This document shows, piece after piece, positions 22,262 to 33,765 of a stretch of 64,000 nt of DNA. The stretch comes from Haematobia irritans (Eukaryota > Arthropoda > Insecta > Diptera > Muscidae): positions 112,816,145 to 112,880,144 of the forward strand of contig NC_134398.1 of the NCBI RefSeq assembly GCF_050003625.1, given 5' to 3'. The position numbers and the translations under genes were made by a program. Below the pieces are notes generated by a model. The model was not told the DNA's origin, did no database searches, and worked only from the letters and a program-made list of their open reading frames with translations. Position 1 is the first letter of the stretch; every line of letters begins with the position of its first letter.

Positions 22262-23000
22262 CTCGTGTATGACATAGACCTTATAATACATAGATGAGCC
22301 ATGTGTGTCAAACTATGTTTGACAGTTCCGAAGATTAAGAATAAACGAGAAAAATAAGAGCACGCTTACAATCTCTTTCGTTTTCCTTTTTGTAGTTTGC
22401 CAATTTTACACAAAATTAGAACGTTTATGATGCAACAGAGGATTTATAAATAAATTATGTAACAAATTTATTGGTGTATTGACAAAAAAAAAAATAAATG
22501 GAAATTGACAGAATTAATGCACCAAAATTGCCGGAACAATTTTGGATATATTTTGTTAAATACACACAGAGAAGAAATATGACCAAAATGTTATTTTTGG
22601 ACGGGGAACATGTAACATTTTTGTGTCGAAAATCCTATACTCACTTTTGTAAATGTATGACGATTTTAAATTTGAGTAGTCCAGGGTCTAGTAAGCATTT
22701 TGACAACTTCTTGCCCAGTGCCATATATTCTAGTTAATTAGAATTGTAATAACTCCAATCCCGATATTAATATGGGTTTATCAATTATCTTATACAACAA
22801 ACACATTTAAGAAACTACCAAACTTAAAAATATAAATTTTTCACAGACATTTATAAATGCTTTTCTGTATTCTCTGATGAGTGAGTGAGCTCTTTGCTTG
22901 CTATCATACACGTTCATGTACTCATACTCATTTTGTTCTAACGGTATTCTTCGCATACTTCTTTTAGCTTTCGTACATATTCTCAGCGATGTGCGCGTAA

Positions 23001-23480
23001 GAGGCCTTTTACACGATGTAATTTCTTCGTGCAATAATTGCATGCAACTCTTGTTTGTCGGCAAACGGTGTAGAGAAGCAAAGGGGGTAGAAAAAGTTTC
23101 ACGTTTTCCGTTCCTCTTGCAATTTTTTGACATTTCTCTTCACTGTCGTTTGTACTCTTGTTCATTTGCTTTATTTGTATTCTGCTTTCAACGTGTTGAG
23201 GTGTTTTAAAAATTTGGAAACATACGTGTTGTGGTGATTCAATGATATTTTCGTTATTATCTTCCATTTTTATTTTTGCAATTGCTTAAACAATTTTTTT
23301 CACTATGTATTTTATTGTCACGAATTACCAATTAAAGAAGATTGAGCGAATAAACGTCAAAAAATTTCAAGCGTATTGCATGCAAACTTGCACCGTATAA
23401 ATGCTGATGTTTTTAAGAAGCAACTTTAAAAGAGAATTCCAAAAATTGCACGCAACCAATTGCATCGTCTAAAACCCCTC
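23001..23480. mobile_element. PIF/Harbinger-like MITE, TAA target duplication
   Basis: 480 bp. Termini GAGGCCTTTTACACGATG and, inverted, GAGGGGTTTTAGACGATG; about 19 of the first 23 bp match. Flanked by TAA (22998-23000 and 23481-23483), the 3-bp duplication of PIF/Harbinger elements. The left arm of the foldback (21148-21160) has the intact site GCGCGTAACCAGTC. The minus ORFs in it have no family motif I know. Confidence 0.75.
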
Positions 23481-23715
23481 TAACCAGTCTTGTATTTTTG
23501 TTTTTGTTTTCATATCGAAAGCAGTCAACCATTTTCGCAACAAAACAATTTGTTGAAAATTCAGAATATTTCTATTATTTCCTCTGTCAAGCATCTACAA
23601 ACACATTTCAACAACAAATGCCTCATATTCAATAGACAAATTTGTTGAGCATCAGCAGATTTTACATACAAATAAAGTTGTTAATATTTATTTACAGTTA
23701 TTTTTTTTTTTTTTG

Positions 23716-24854
23716 CGTTTACAATGTTTCGATTTACGTCGTCAATTTTTTTTCCATCCAACTTCGATTTACGTCGCCATTCTATTTACGTCGTCGATTT
23801 TTTGCCACATTTATGAGAAACGCCTTCCATACGTGAAATAAGTACCAACGATGATAACATCGAAACATTTATTTCTGAAATTCTTACCGAAAATTCGTCA
23901 AATTCTTATTGATATTGGATATATAACGCAATTGTCGAAGTGGCGATGTTTTTTTATATGTATAAAACGTAACGGTTTTTCATTTGTTTGTAAACTTAAT
24001 TTTTAAACCCTGATATTTTTGAATAATGAATTATTATTATTTATATGCTTTATGTATATATATTTATTTATGAATAAAAGACTGAATTTATTTTTGAAGT
24101 TTTTTATTATGTACACGCACATACATACATAATGAAATGGACTAAGTATGTGCACTGAAAAAAATATTGTCACGAGGTCAAAGATTTCATGTCTTTAAAA
24201 TACGAATGCAAATTTTGCTTAACCTAGAAGACGCATTTCTCTAATATTAAGTTTTTTTTCCTTTTCCAAAAGGCGATAAACTTTTCAATGAAGTCGTATT
24301 ATCCTTATAATTAAGTAATTTCACTTAAAAATGGGTATCATAACATGAAAGAAAAAATGTTTGGGCTTAGGTCAACTTGACTTTAATAATTCAGAAAAAT
24401 TCTTTAAATTTAATGAAATTGTCTTTAAATTTGTTGTCTTTTTGCATCTTTGCTACAAAGCAAAAAATCGTTCAAATATAGGACATGTTTTTAAACACTT
24501 TAGTTTAAAGAGGTTTTTTCTTGAAACGAGGCATAATTTCTACTGGAAGTTGAGTCTTATGAAGAATATGAAGAAAAAAAAAACTGAAAAAGCGAAAAAT
24601 TAAAATTTGCTTCCTAGAAGCAAGTACACAAAACACAAATTTAAAAGAGAATTGTGTCTTAAAAGTATCCTTACTTGTATTCTCCGCTTCTTTGGCTCGG
24701 AATCAATACCAAAATTTTTAAAGTAAGGACAAAATCTTTGGAACCGGGCATGCTGTTTTTTCAGTGTGTGAGCAATTTTTAATTCGGTTTACGTCGTTTC
24801 GATTAACGTCGTCAAATTCCGGAACCAATCACGACGTAAACTAAAGGATTACTG
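23716..24854. mobile_element. Pogo/Tigger-like TTACGTCG-rich element
   Basis: Right end, read inverted, is CAGTAATCCTTTAGTTTACG followed by TA (24855-24856). TTTACGTCG or TTAACGTCG motifs recur near both ends (23735-23790, 24785-24840). CAGT termini with TA are typical of pogo-type elements. The left boundary merges with the foldback element. No transposase is seen. Confidence 0.5.
24153..24766 (+). mobile_element. Repeat family P, best copy (MITE)
   Basis: 614 bp with termini CACTGAAAAAAATATTGTC and GCTGTTTTTTCAGTG. Nested inside the TTACGTCG element. Flanks read ATGTG / TGTGAG, so a 2-3 bp duplication (TG or GTG) is possible. Non-coding. Reference copy for the fragments at 1-1549 and 25319-25700. 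Confidence 0.7.
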
Positions 24855-24867
24855 TATAATATTACAC

Positions 24868-25075
24868 AGATTTTTTTTTCAATCACGAAATTAATTGATA
24901 TAATAAATTTTTAATTAAAATGTGTTCAATCACAGAAATGATAGTATAAATAACCAACGTAAAATAAAAAATTAATTGATCCAGTTAAAACATTAATTGA
25001 TGCAATAAACTCTTAGGATTGATTGAAAATTTTTTTATTCAATTAAATTTTTAATTGGAAAACTATTGTTAATAT
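24868..25075. repeat. AATTAATT-rich MITE copy
   Basis: Shares 'TCAATCACAGAAATGATAGT' and TTAATTGATCC-type palindromes with 19634-19892. Degraded; ends not clear. The stretch 25080-25318 has nothing I recognise. Confidence 0.5.
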
Positions 25076-25318
25076 TTTCTCTATGTATGTATGTACGGTC
25101 TGATTAGTAAAAAGGGAACCCCAGTGTCCGGGGTTGTGATAGATCCCCCGAAAGGTCTATTCTACGTGAGGGCATCTTGGCGAAGGTCATATTAGCATAA
25201 AACGAAAATTTGAGCCACTGCGAAAATCTTTCCTGCCATCTCTAAGGAGATAAAGAATTGGATAGAAGACCCATAGACAGTTCCCGACATGGTAGCATAC
25301 GTAACGATAAATACATAC

Positions 25319-25700
25319 ACTCAAAAAAAGTTTACTTGGGTCCAAAGATTTTGGTATCCTTTAAGGATTTTGGTATTGATTCCAAGCAAAAGATGCGGCT
25401 TCTTTAAAATAAACAAATTTTTAAGCGACCTATCTGGCTTTACATCTGGGACCAATAAAATTAAAATTAGGATACAAATTTTCATTCTCTTTTCGCGTTT
25501 TATTAATAAAGGTACTCACGTACAAACAAATGTCAATTTAAAAATCCAAGTTATAACGGTAAAAATCAAAGTAAAAAATGTTTTCTTAATTCTAAATTAA
25601 TTTTAAACCAAAGACGATAAATCCTCAAATAAATTTTAGCCTATATTTGAAGCGTTTTTATCTTAAATCTAAAGTTTCAACATTTCAGTTAATTTAAGGA
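25319..25700 (-). repeat. Repeat family P, diverged copy
   Basis: Starts CACTCAAAAAAAGTTTACTT. The blocks GGGTCCAAAGATTTTGGTAT and 'TGGTATTGATTCCAAGC' match the inverted end of 24153-24766. Diverged, and lies immediately before the 5' end of LINE copy B. Confidence 0.5.
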
Positions 25701-25810
25701 CAATTTCTATTCAACCGTCGAACGGAACAGACGTGTTTTTTAATAGCGGATAAACTCAACGTAATAGGTACCTACTAAAAGTTTGTAGTGTGGTGGGATA
25801 TTAAGCCACC

Positions 25811-27255
25811 ATGCAGCGAAATTGGTTGCTAACTTCAGGGCCCAGTGGACGGGTATCGACTGCAGTTATAAATCTGGGCAATGACCAAGAGTTAGGCCCA
25901 ATTAGTCGACCTGTAGACGGGTCGACAGGTGGCGACATTCTGACAAGTCGAACTTTTTCTAAGGTAATGACATCAAAAGGAGGTAATCCCTCACGAAAGA
26001 GATTCAAGGAAAGCAGAAATGCTTTGTTTATCCTAAAAAGTTAGGATCAGTCGACCCAAGCACGTTGTCGGCCAAACAAAGCGATTTCTTAAAATGGGCT
26101 CAAGGAATTCTTGAGACTGGAAAAAGGGAACGATCGCCGGATGAGCTGCCATCCTCCAAAAGGGATCAAAGATCGTTTGCCTCAGTTGCTAAAGACAGCC
26201 TTGTGATGGAGGAGCATTGGACGGTATGGATCCAAAGAAAAAAAAAAAACAGGTGCTGGAAAAGTTTCCCGGCCCAGATTCTCAACACCAAGAGGCTGGT
26301 TGGTATCAAGGACGATTTAAGCTAGTCGCATTTGAGGACCAGAGGTCTATAGAATGTTTTAACCCTGGACGTCATCCTTCGTCAAAATGACGACGCATAA
26401 TTTCAATTTCGATCTAAAATGTATTTTAGTCGATTGGGAAATGATAAATTTAAGCTATACTAATTAAACTATTTTATGAATTTTTGTTGTATACTAATTA
26501 AAAACATATTGAATAAGAAAATATTCTCAAATTTGGTTCTCATTTTTGCTCACAATGCAAATTATAGCGTCTTTAAATATGCCGTAGTCAAAATGACGAA
26601 GGATGACGTTAGTGTACAAAAAATAAGGATGACTTTCCAGGGTTAAAGCTGCTCTGATACTAATTGGTGAAGTTTGGGAAGGAGCTGCTCTAGAGTTAGT
26701 TGAGAAGAAAGACATACCGGCTAGACCTAGAGCACATGCGTGGATACCTGCAAACCCTCCTGACCCTGAATCTATTTTAAATAGACTGAAACAATGCAAT
26801 CCAGATCTTCCTACAGCTGATTGGAAGGTTGGCCGTTTGGATGAAGTGGATGGACCAAGACGGCATTCAGTGTTTATATTGAACACTCAGTCTTTGCCAC
26901 ATCTAGCAAAGTCTCAGGGCCGTGTATGTTATGGCTTTCATTATATCCAAATGAAGGTGTATAAAAACGATCAGCTAAAGGATTCAGAAATGGTCAAGCC
27001 TCTGTCTGAATCAGAAGTAAGCGGATCCTCTTGCGAAGTCGAGGGAGATACCAAAGTTGAAGACATGGATAGATACCGTATGAGGAGGCTTCTACTGCCT
27101 CAGAATTCACCAAAGTTGAACCTATGGTTATTGCGAGAGTCACCGAGATCTCTGAAGAGGACATTCTTGATGACTCGATTGAAGCGGCTGATGTGACGGT
27201 TGTTGAAAATCTCGATGGTCCTACGGATCCTCCAGATAAATCTTCATCATTGTAA
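25811..27255 (+). pseudogene. LINE copy B ORF1 protein, interrupted
   Basis: ATG at 25811. The N-terminal part matches copy D residues 1-80; a frameshift follows at ~26040. The codons for KWEIENAMS are deleted. A 280-bp MITE splits the FKAAL block at 26362/26643. From 26837 the frame reads to ~27080 and shifts again before the TAA at 27253-27255. Confidence 0.85.
26363..26642. mobile_element. piggyBac-like MITE with TTAA duplication
   Basis: 280 bp, flanked by TTAA (26359-26362 and 26643-26646). Termini CCCTGGACGTCATCC and, inverted, CCCTGGAAAGTCATCC. A second inner inverted repeat GTCATCCTTCGTCA lies near both ends (26371-26384 and its inverse near 26596-26610). LINE copies A (8879-8882) and D show the single TTAA, so this is a clean insertion. 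No ORF; non-autonomous. Confidence 0.85.
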
Positions 27256-30179
27256 GGCTGCATGTGCTGCCTTAAAAGTTCTCCTGATGAAAGGGGACAT
27301 AGACATAGTTCTTATTCAAGAACCATATGTTTATAGAAACAAAATATGTGAATTAAGTACTCCGGGGTTCAAACTATTGCAGTATACCGGTAATGATGTA
27401 ATTCGAGCCTGTATAATTGCTAAAAACGAGCTTAACTTGTTTCTGCTTCCTTCAATGTGCAATGCAGACACTGTCGTTGCCAATTTAGAAATAGCCAAAT
27501 GCAAATATTGGGTATCTTCGGTCTACATGGGACATGGCAGGGAGATGCCTCCATGTGCCGTTAAGACCTTAGTTGAGGAGTCACTGAAAACAAAGACGAA
27601 ACTCATTATGGGATGGGATGCGAATGCGCATCATAGTATGTGGGGAAGTAGTGATACTAATGCAAGGGGAGAGTCGCTAATAGAGTTTATTTTGCGTACT
27701 AATCTGGTAATTTGCAACAAGGGAGATGCCCCAACCTTGGTCACTAAAAACAGGCAGGAGGTTTTGGACATTACCTTGGCCTCGCAAGAACTGAATTAAA
27801 TGATATCTGAGTGGCAGGCTTTAAGTGAACACAGCTTCTCAGATCATCGCTACATCAGTTTCAAATTTGATGTTCATACCACCAAGACCCTATTTCTGCC
27901 AAATGTTAGGAAAGCTGACTGGAATAGGTATAGGGAATCCTTCAATATGATGGTATCGGAAATAACAGACACAAATATGAGAAATGTGCAAGATATCGAA
28001 CACGCAGTGGAGCGGATAACTAAGGCCTTCAACATCTCAATGAAAGCTGCATGCCCTAGATGGAAGCCAAAGGGGAAAAATCGACCACCATGGTGGCCTA
28101 CAGAATTAAGTAATATGAGGAACTCCTGCAGGAAGCTCTTTAACCAGGCAAAGTCCACTAGAGCCCCTGAGGATTGGGACGCTTACAAAAAGCATCTCAG
28201 AGGATACAAGCGAGAACTGAGAAATGCTCAGCATAACGCTTGGAATGATTACTGCAGCAGTATTGAGAATACGTCCGAGGCTTCCAGACTACGGAAGGTT
28301 CTAGCATCCACCAACTACGCTCCAGGTTTCATTAAAACATCGGAGGGCAATTGGACAACGTCCAGTCAGGAGACGCTGGAGGTACCATTGGACACACATT
28401 TTCCTGGAAATCAGACGGTTGAACCAGGTTCTGGCGGTGCCACAGTGGCTCAGCGGTCGAGGAAATTGTATCGGAATCTAGAATAAGATGGGCGTTAAAT
28501 ATCTTTGGACCATTCAAATCCCCCGGACCTGATGGAATTACTCCGGCGGAGTTACAAGCATTCCTACTTAAGACTCTAGAGAGGATGATAGATATTTATC
28601 TTAGAACTAGCATCGATTCAAGTTTGTTCTCGAAACGACAGCATGCATACTCGAAGGGCAGGTCTACGGAGACCGCATTACATGAACTAGTCTGCTTTAT
28701 TGAGAGCTCACTATCTGTCAAAGAATACACAATCGTGGCGTTTCTAGACATCGAAGGGGCGTTCAATAATGTCCATCCGAGCTCGATATTAAATGGACTG
28801 ACAACTCTGAATATTGATCCATGTATACTTAGGCTGTTAGACGAACTTCTAATCAGGAGACGTATTTCAGCCACACTAGGACATACAAACATACAAAGGT
28901 ATGTGAACAGAGGCACTCCTCAAGGAGGAGTTCTATCACCTCTTCTTTGGAATGTTGCTATAAATAACCTTATGGTTACCCTAGAAAAAGAAAGGATAAA
29001 AGTGGTGGCATACGAAGATGATGTGGCTCTAGCAGTCAGGGGAAAATTCCCATCCACAATCAGAGATATTATTCAGAGGGCCCTCCGGATGACTGAGAAA
29101 TGGGCGAAAGACAATGGTCTTGGGGTAAATCCAGCAAAGACAGAACTAGTCATGTACTGCAAAGATCGCAAAACTCCCACGGTTAGGCCCATTTCCTTAG
29201 GGGGTACTGAAATTCCCTTTGGTGAGTGTGCAAAATACCTTGGCGTTATTTTGGACAGGAAGCTGAATTTTAGGCTTAATATTGAAGAGAGGGCGAGAAA
29301 AGCCACGGTAGCGTTGTACTCGTGCAAAAAGGCAATAGGAAACAAGTGGGGACTAAAACCAAAAATTGTACATTGGCTATACACGGCAGTGGTTAGATCT
29401 ATAATGATATATGGTGTTGTAGTCTGGTGGCCGGCACTTCACCAGCCAACAAGTTTAGGCAAAGTTCAGCGTATGGCGTGTTTGTGTATCTCAGGCGCAT
29501 TCAGCAAGACAGGAACAAATTCCCTTAATGTCATGCTGCATATATTGCCTTTAGACATTTTGACCAAACAGTCAGCTGCAACAACGGCTGTGCGGTTGCG
29601 CGAGCTATCGCTGTGGTCGGAAAAAAGTTACGGTCACAGTTCGGTTCTCACAATAATGCCAGATGTGCCTAACGTAGTGGATTACACTTTAGCGAGTCCA
29701 CTTTTCGACAAAAAGTTTGAGACTCTAATCCCCAACAGTGAGGCGTGGCGCACACAGACCACGGGGAATAAAGAATATATAGATTTCTACACTGATGGCT
29801 CCAAATTGGATGGACAATTGGGTTTTGGAGTATATTCTAATGATCTGGAACTTCGAATAGCGAAAAGATTACCTAATCACTGTAGTGTTTTTATACCCTC
29901 CACCATAGGATGGGGGTATATTAACTTTGTCATTCCGTTTGTAACACATCGAAATATTGCTCTAAGACCCCATAAAGTATATATATTCTGGGTCGTGGTG
30001 AAATTCTGAGTCGATCTAAGCATGTCCGTCCGTCCGTCCGTCTGTCCGGCTGTCCGTCCGTCTGTGGAAATCACGCTAACTTCCGAACGAAACAAGCTAT
30101 CGACTTGAAACTTGGCACAAGTAGTTGCTATTGATGTAGGTCGGACGGTATTGAAAATGGGCCATATCGGACCACGTTT

Positions 30180-31400
30180 ACGTATAGCCCCCATATAAAC
30201 CGATCCCCAAATTTGGCTTGGGGAGCCTCCCGGAGCAGCAAAATTCATCCGATCCGGTTGAAATTTGGTACGTGGTCTTAATATACGGTCTCTAAAAACC
30301 ATGCAAAAATTGGTCCATATCGGTCCATAATTATATATAGCCCCCATATAAACCGATCCCCAGATTTGACCTCCGGAGCCTCTTGGAGGGGCAAAATTCA
30401 TCCGATCCGATTGATATTTGGTACCTGATGTTAGTATATGGTCTCTAACAACCATGCAAAAATTGGTCCATATCGGTCCATAATTATATATAGCCCCCAT
30501 ATAAACCGATCCCCAGATTTGACTTCCGGAAACTTTTGGAGGGGCAAAATTCATCCGATCCGGTTGAAATTTGGTACCTGATGTTAGTATGCGGCCTCTA
30601 ACAACCATGCAAAAATTGGTCCATATCGGTCCATAATTATATATAGCTCCCATATAAACCGATCCCCAGATTTGACCACCAGAGCCTCTTGGAGGAGCAA
30701 AATTCATCCGATTCGGTTGAAATTTAGTACGTGGTCTTAGTATACGGTTTTTAACAACCATGCAAAAATTGGTCCATATCGGTCCATAATTATATATAGC
30801 CCCCATATAAACCGATCCCCAGATTTGACCTCCGGAGCCTCTTGGAGGGGCAAAATTCATCCGATCCGGTTGAAATTTGGTACCTGATGTAAGTATACGG
30901 CCTCTAACAACCATGCAAAAATTGGTCCATATCGGTCCATAATTATATATAGCTCCCATATAAACCGATCCCCAGATTTGACCACCGGAGCCTCTTGGAG
31001 GAGCAAAATTCATCCGATTCGGTTGAAATTTAGTACGTGGTCTTAGTATACGGTTTTTAACAACCATGCAAAAATTGGTCCATATCGGTCCATAATTATA
31101 TATAGCCCCCATATAAACCGATCCCCAGATTTGAACTCCGGAGCCGCTTGGAAGAGCAAAATTCATCCGATCCAGTTGAAATTTGGTACGTGGTGTTAGT
31201 ATATGGTCTCTAACAACCATGCAAAAATTGGTCCATAGCGGTCCATAATTATATATAGTTCCCATATAAACCGTCCCCAGATTTGACGTCCGGAACCTCT
31301 TGGAGGAGCAAAAGTCATCCGATACGGTTGAAATTTGGTACATTTTGTCAATATATGGCCTCTAACAGCCATGTAAAAATTGGTCCATATCGGTCTTTAG
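30180..31400. repeat. 153-bp tandem array in DINE element 2
   Basis: The phrase CCATGCAAAAATTGGTCC begins at 30299, 30452, 30605, 30758, 30911, 31064 and 31217, exactly 153 apart; a last diverged unit is at 31369. Units alternate between two variants over part of the array (ACCTGATGT... and ACGTGGTCTTAG...), suggesting a 306-bp higher-order unit. Confidence 0.95.
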
Positions 31401-31439
31401 TTATATATAGCTGATGACTTATTACACAAAAATTGGTCC

Positions 31440-32200
31440 ATATCGCCAAAAATAATCTACCAAAACTTTATTTCCATAGAAAATTTTGTCAAATTTTATT
31501 ACTATAGAAAGTTTTGTCAAAATTTCATTTCTATAGAAAGTTTTGTCAAAAGTTTATTTCTATACAAATGTTTGTCAAAATTTTATTTCCATAGAAAATT
31601 TTGTCAAAATTTTATTTCTATAGAAGATTTTGTAATCTACCTAAACTTTATTTCCATAGAAAATTTTGTCAAATTTTATTACTATAGAAAGTTTTGTTAA
31701 AATTTCATTTCTATAGAAAGTTTTGTCAAAAGTTTATTTCTATAGAAATGTTTGTCAAAATTTTATTTCTATAGAAAATTTTGTAAAAAATTTATTTCTG
31801 TAGAAAATTTTGTCAACATTTTATTTCTATACAAAATTTTGTCAAAATTTTATTTCTATACAATATTTTGTCAACATTTTATTTCTATAGAAATTTTTGT
31901 CAAAATTGTATTGCTATAGAAAATTTTGTCAACATTTTACTTCCATAGAAAATTTTGTCAACATTTTATTTCTATAGAAAATTTTGTCAAGTTTTTATTT
32001 CTATACAAAATTTTGTCAAATTTTTATTTCTATAGAAAATTTTGTCAAATTTTTATTTCTATAGAAAATTTTGTCAAAATTTTATTTCTATAGAAAATTT
32101 TGTCAAAATTTTATTTCTATAGAAAATTTTGTCAAGGTTTCATTTCTATAGAAAATTTTGTCAAAATTTTATTTCTATAGAAAATTTTGTCAAACTAGAT
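31440..32200. repeat. 29-bp tandem array in DINE element 2
   Basis: About 26 units of the form ATTTCTATAGAAAATTTTGT plus CAAAATTTT, period 29. Variants with ACAAAATTTT or CCATAG occur. No coding frame. Confidence 0.9.
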
Positions 32201-33070
32201 TATATACGTATTTAATCGGCCTTTTTTTGTTTAATATATACCCCGTATGGGCTAACTTACAATTTAGAAGACAGTGTTAAAAAGTTTTACGATACCTTGC
32301 CATCGGCAAGTGTTATCGCAACCCAAGTAATTCGATTGTGGATGACAGCCTTTAGTAGAAGTTCCTACGCAATCCATGGTGGAGGGTACATAAGATTCGG
32401 CCTGGCCGAACTTACGGCCGTATATACTTGTTCAGGCTGAAATATTAACAATAAGAGAGGTGGCGAATTGGCTGAGAAGTAATGTTCCAAAAAATGTGGG
32501 CATATATACTCAGACAGTCAACCTGCAATAAAATCCTTGGACTCTGTGTTCCTCAACTCGAAAACGGCCATCGATGGCTGAGCAGTACAATATTCACCTA
32601 ATATGGGTGCCTGGCCGTAGGAACATACCGGGGAAGTGCGAAGCGGATGAGTTGGCAAGGCTAGGGACTATCTTACATATTCCAGGGGAACTAGAATCGG
32701 TTGGTATGCCCCTGGCTACCTGCAAGCTCATGCTGCGTGGGAAGGCTGATATGATGGCAAATGTTCGATGGGAGAATTGCAAGGACTGTAACGACACCAA
32801 GCAAATATGGCCCCATTTAAACTTAAACCGCACACTAGATATGCTAGTGTTCTCGAGACGTCAGATATCACTCCTGATATCTGCTATAACGGGTCGCTGC
32901 CTGATAGGCGATTTTGCAAAAAATATAGGCGCGAAGTATAATGACTATTGTATGTGCTGTCATGATGCGGAGGAAAAGGAATCTATTTAACACCTCTTAT
33001 GTGAGTGTCCTGCATTTTGTGTAAAGCGCAAGCAACTTTTAGGAGCATATAGCTTCAGATTACTGGCGGA

Positions 33071-33135
33071 CTTGACCATAGAAAACGACGAAAAGCTGAT
33101 CTCCTTTGACGTAGTATCACTCTTTCCCAGTGTGT
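33071..33135 (+). pseudogene. Penelope-like RT fragment
   Basis: About 21 residues. The SFDVVSLFPS core is the RT motif A region of Penelope-like retroelements, with the catalytic Asp in the FDVVS context. No other RT or GIY-YIG endonuclease sequence is seen downstream. Too short to place further. Confidence 0.6.
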
Positions 33136-33136
33136 A

Positions 33137-33345
33137 AAGGGGAAAATGTAATTTTGTTGTTGTTGCCTAAAATTTAACAGTGTTTCAGTAAGAAAATTAA
33201 ATTTTTCATTTAAAAAATAAAAACGAAAAACAACTAAAAAATGTAATGTAATTTTTTTGTTGTTGCCTAAAATTTAACATTGTTTCAGTAAGAAAATTAA
33301 ATTTTTCATTTAAAAAATAAAAACGAAAAACAACTAAAAGATTAA
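33137..33345 (+). repeat. Repeat X, two tandem 100-bp copies
   Basis: GCCTAAAATTTAACA at 33165 and 33265, with near-identical units, each followed by 'AAAACGAAAAACAACTAAAA'. Reverse match to 16139-16290. Confidence 0.8.
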
Positions 33346-33719
33346 AAACATGTATTAAACTAATTGGGTAAATGCAACATTTGGTATGACGCAAGCTAAT
33401 CTCCCATCTTCCTCAAATCTATAATCTTTGCACATGATATGCAAAAATGATCACCTACAGACGAAGAACATTTCGAACAACAACATCAGCCAACAGTGCA
33501 ACAGCGAAAGCTGACGAGAGCAGTGATGCTCTAATAAGAATTTTGTGTATAGTGATTGATTTATATGTAAGTTGGAGATAATAGTTACGGCTTAACATTT
33601 ATGTTAGCCTGGTAGACGATGTTTAGAATAAGATGTTTTGTAATTGTACTATGTATTTGAAATTTGTATTAATTGTCTAATTTACTTTAACTTTGTTATA
33701 AAAAAATGTTTATAGATCA

Positions 33720-33765
33720 TACACCTCTGATGAAGCAATTCAACAAAAATTGTGAAATATTAGGA
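33720..33765 (+). ncRNA. Hammerhead-like core, degraded
   Basis: CTGATGA (33727-33733), a 6-bp stem GCAATT/AATTGT with loop CAACAAA, then GAAA (33754-33757) and AGG that can pair with the CCT before the core. Stem III and the cleavage triplet are not convincing and there is an unpaired A before stem II. Its position in a Penelope-derived block makes it worth recording. Confidence 0.35.

Larger units (their letters stand above)
20917..23715. mobile_element. Foldback-type element with ~300-bp inverted arms
   Basis: Left arm 20917-21239 plus 22262-22275; right arm 22895-23000 plus 23481-23715. Shared blocks in inverse orientation include TTAACAACTTTATTTGTATG, 'CAACAAATGCCTC', 'CAGAATATTTCTATTATTTC' and 'CATATCGA'. 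Left end follows TA (20915-20916). Each arm is split by a different younger element, and each arm supplies the empty site for the insertion in the other arm. The loop (about 22276-22894) has no recognised gene. Confidence 0.75.
29892..32431 (+). mobile_element. DINE-1/INE-1-like (Helentron-associated) element 2, 2.54 kb
   Basis: Begins TATACCCTCCACCATAGG with inverted partner GGGGGTATA, has CATAAAGTATATATATTCTG and GAGTCGATCT, then a (GTCY)n block (30022-30063), as in INE-1, and ends GGCCGTATATACTTGT. The uninterrupted LINE site in copy A (GTGTTTTTCAGGC, 11796-11808) shows insertion within a T run with no duplication, as for Helentron-type T|T insertion. The interior is two tandem arrays (153-bp and 29-bp units). 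The 488-codon minus ORF is an artefact of the 153-bp (51-codon) period. Confidence 0.85.

Noticed and set aside
22873..22895. CTGATGA at 22875 as another hammerhead core
   Set aside because: No GAAA at a workable distance and no stem I partner.
29877..31343. 488-codon minus-strand ORF with a repeated Met-Gly-Ala-Ile-Tyr-Asn-Tyr unit
   Set aside because: It is produced by the exact 153-bp (51-codon) tandem unit of a non-coding DINE-like element; a frame open in one unit is open in all.
30299..32200. CRISPR-like array
   Set aside because: The repeats are contiguous, without unique spacers, inside an animal transposon.
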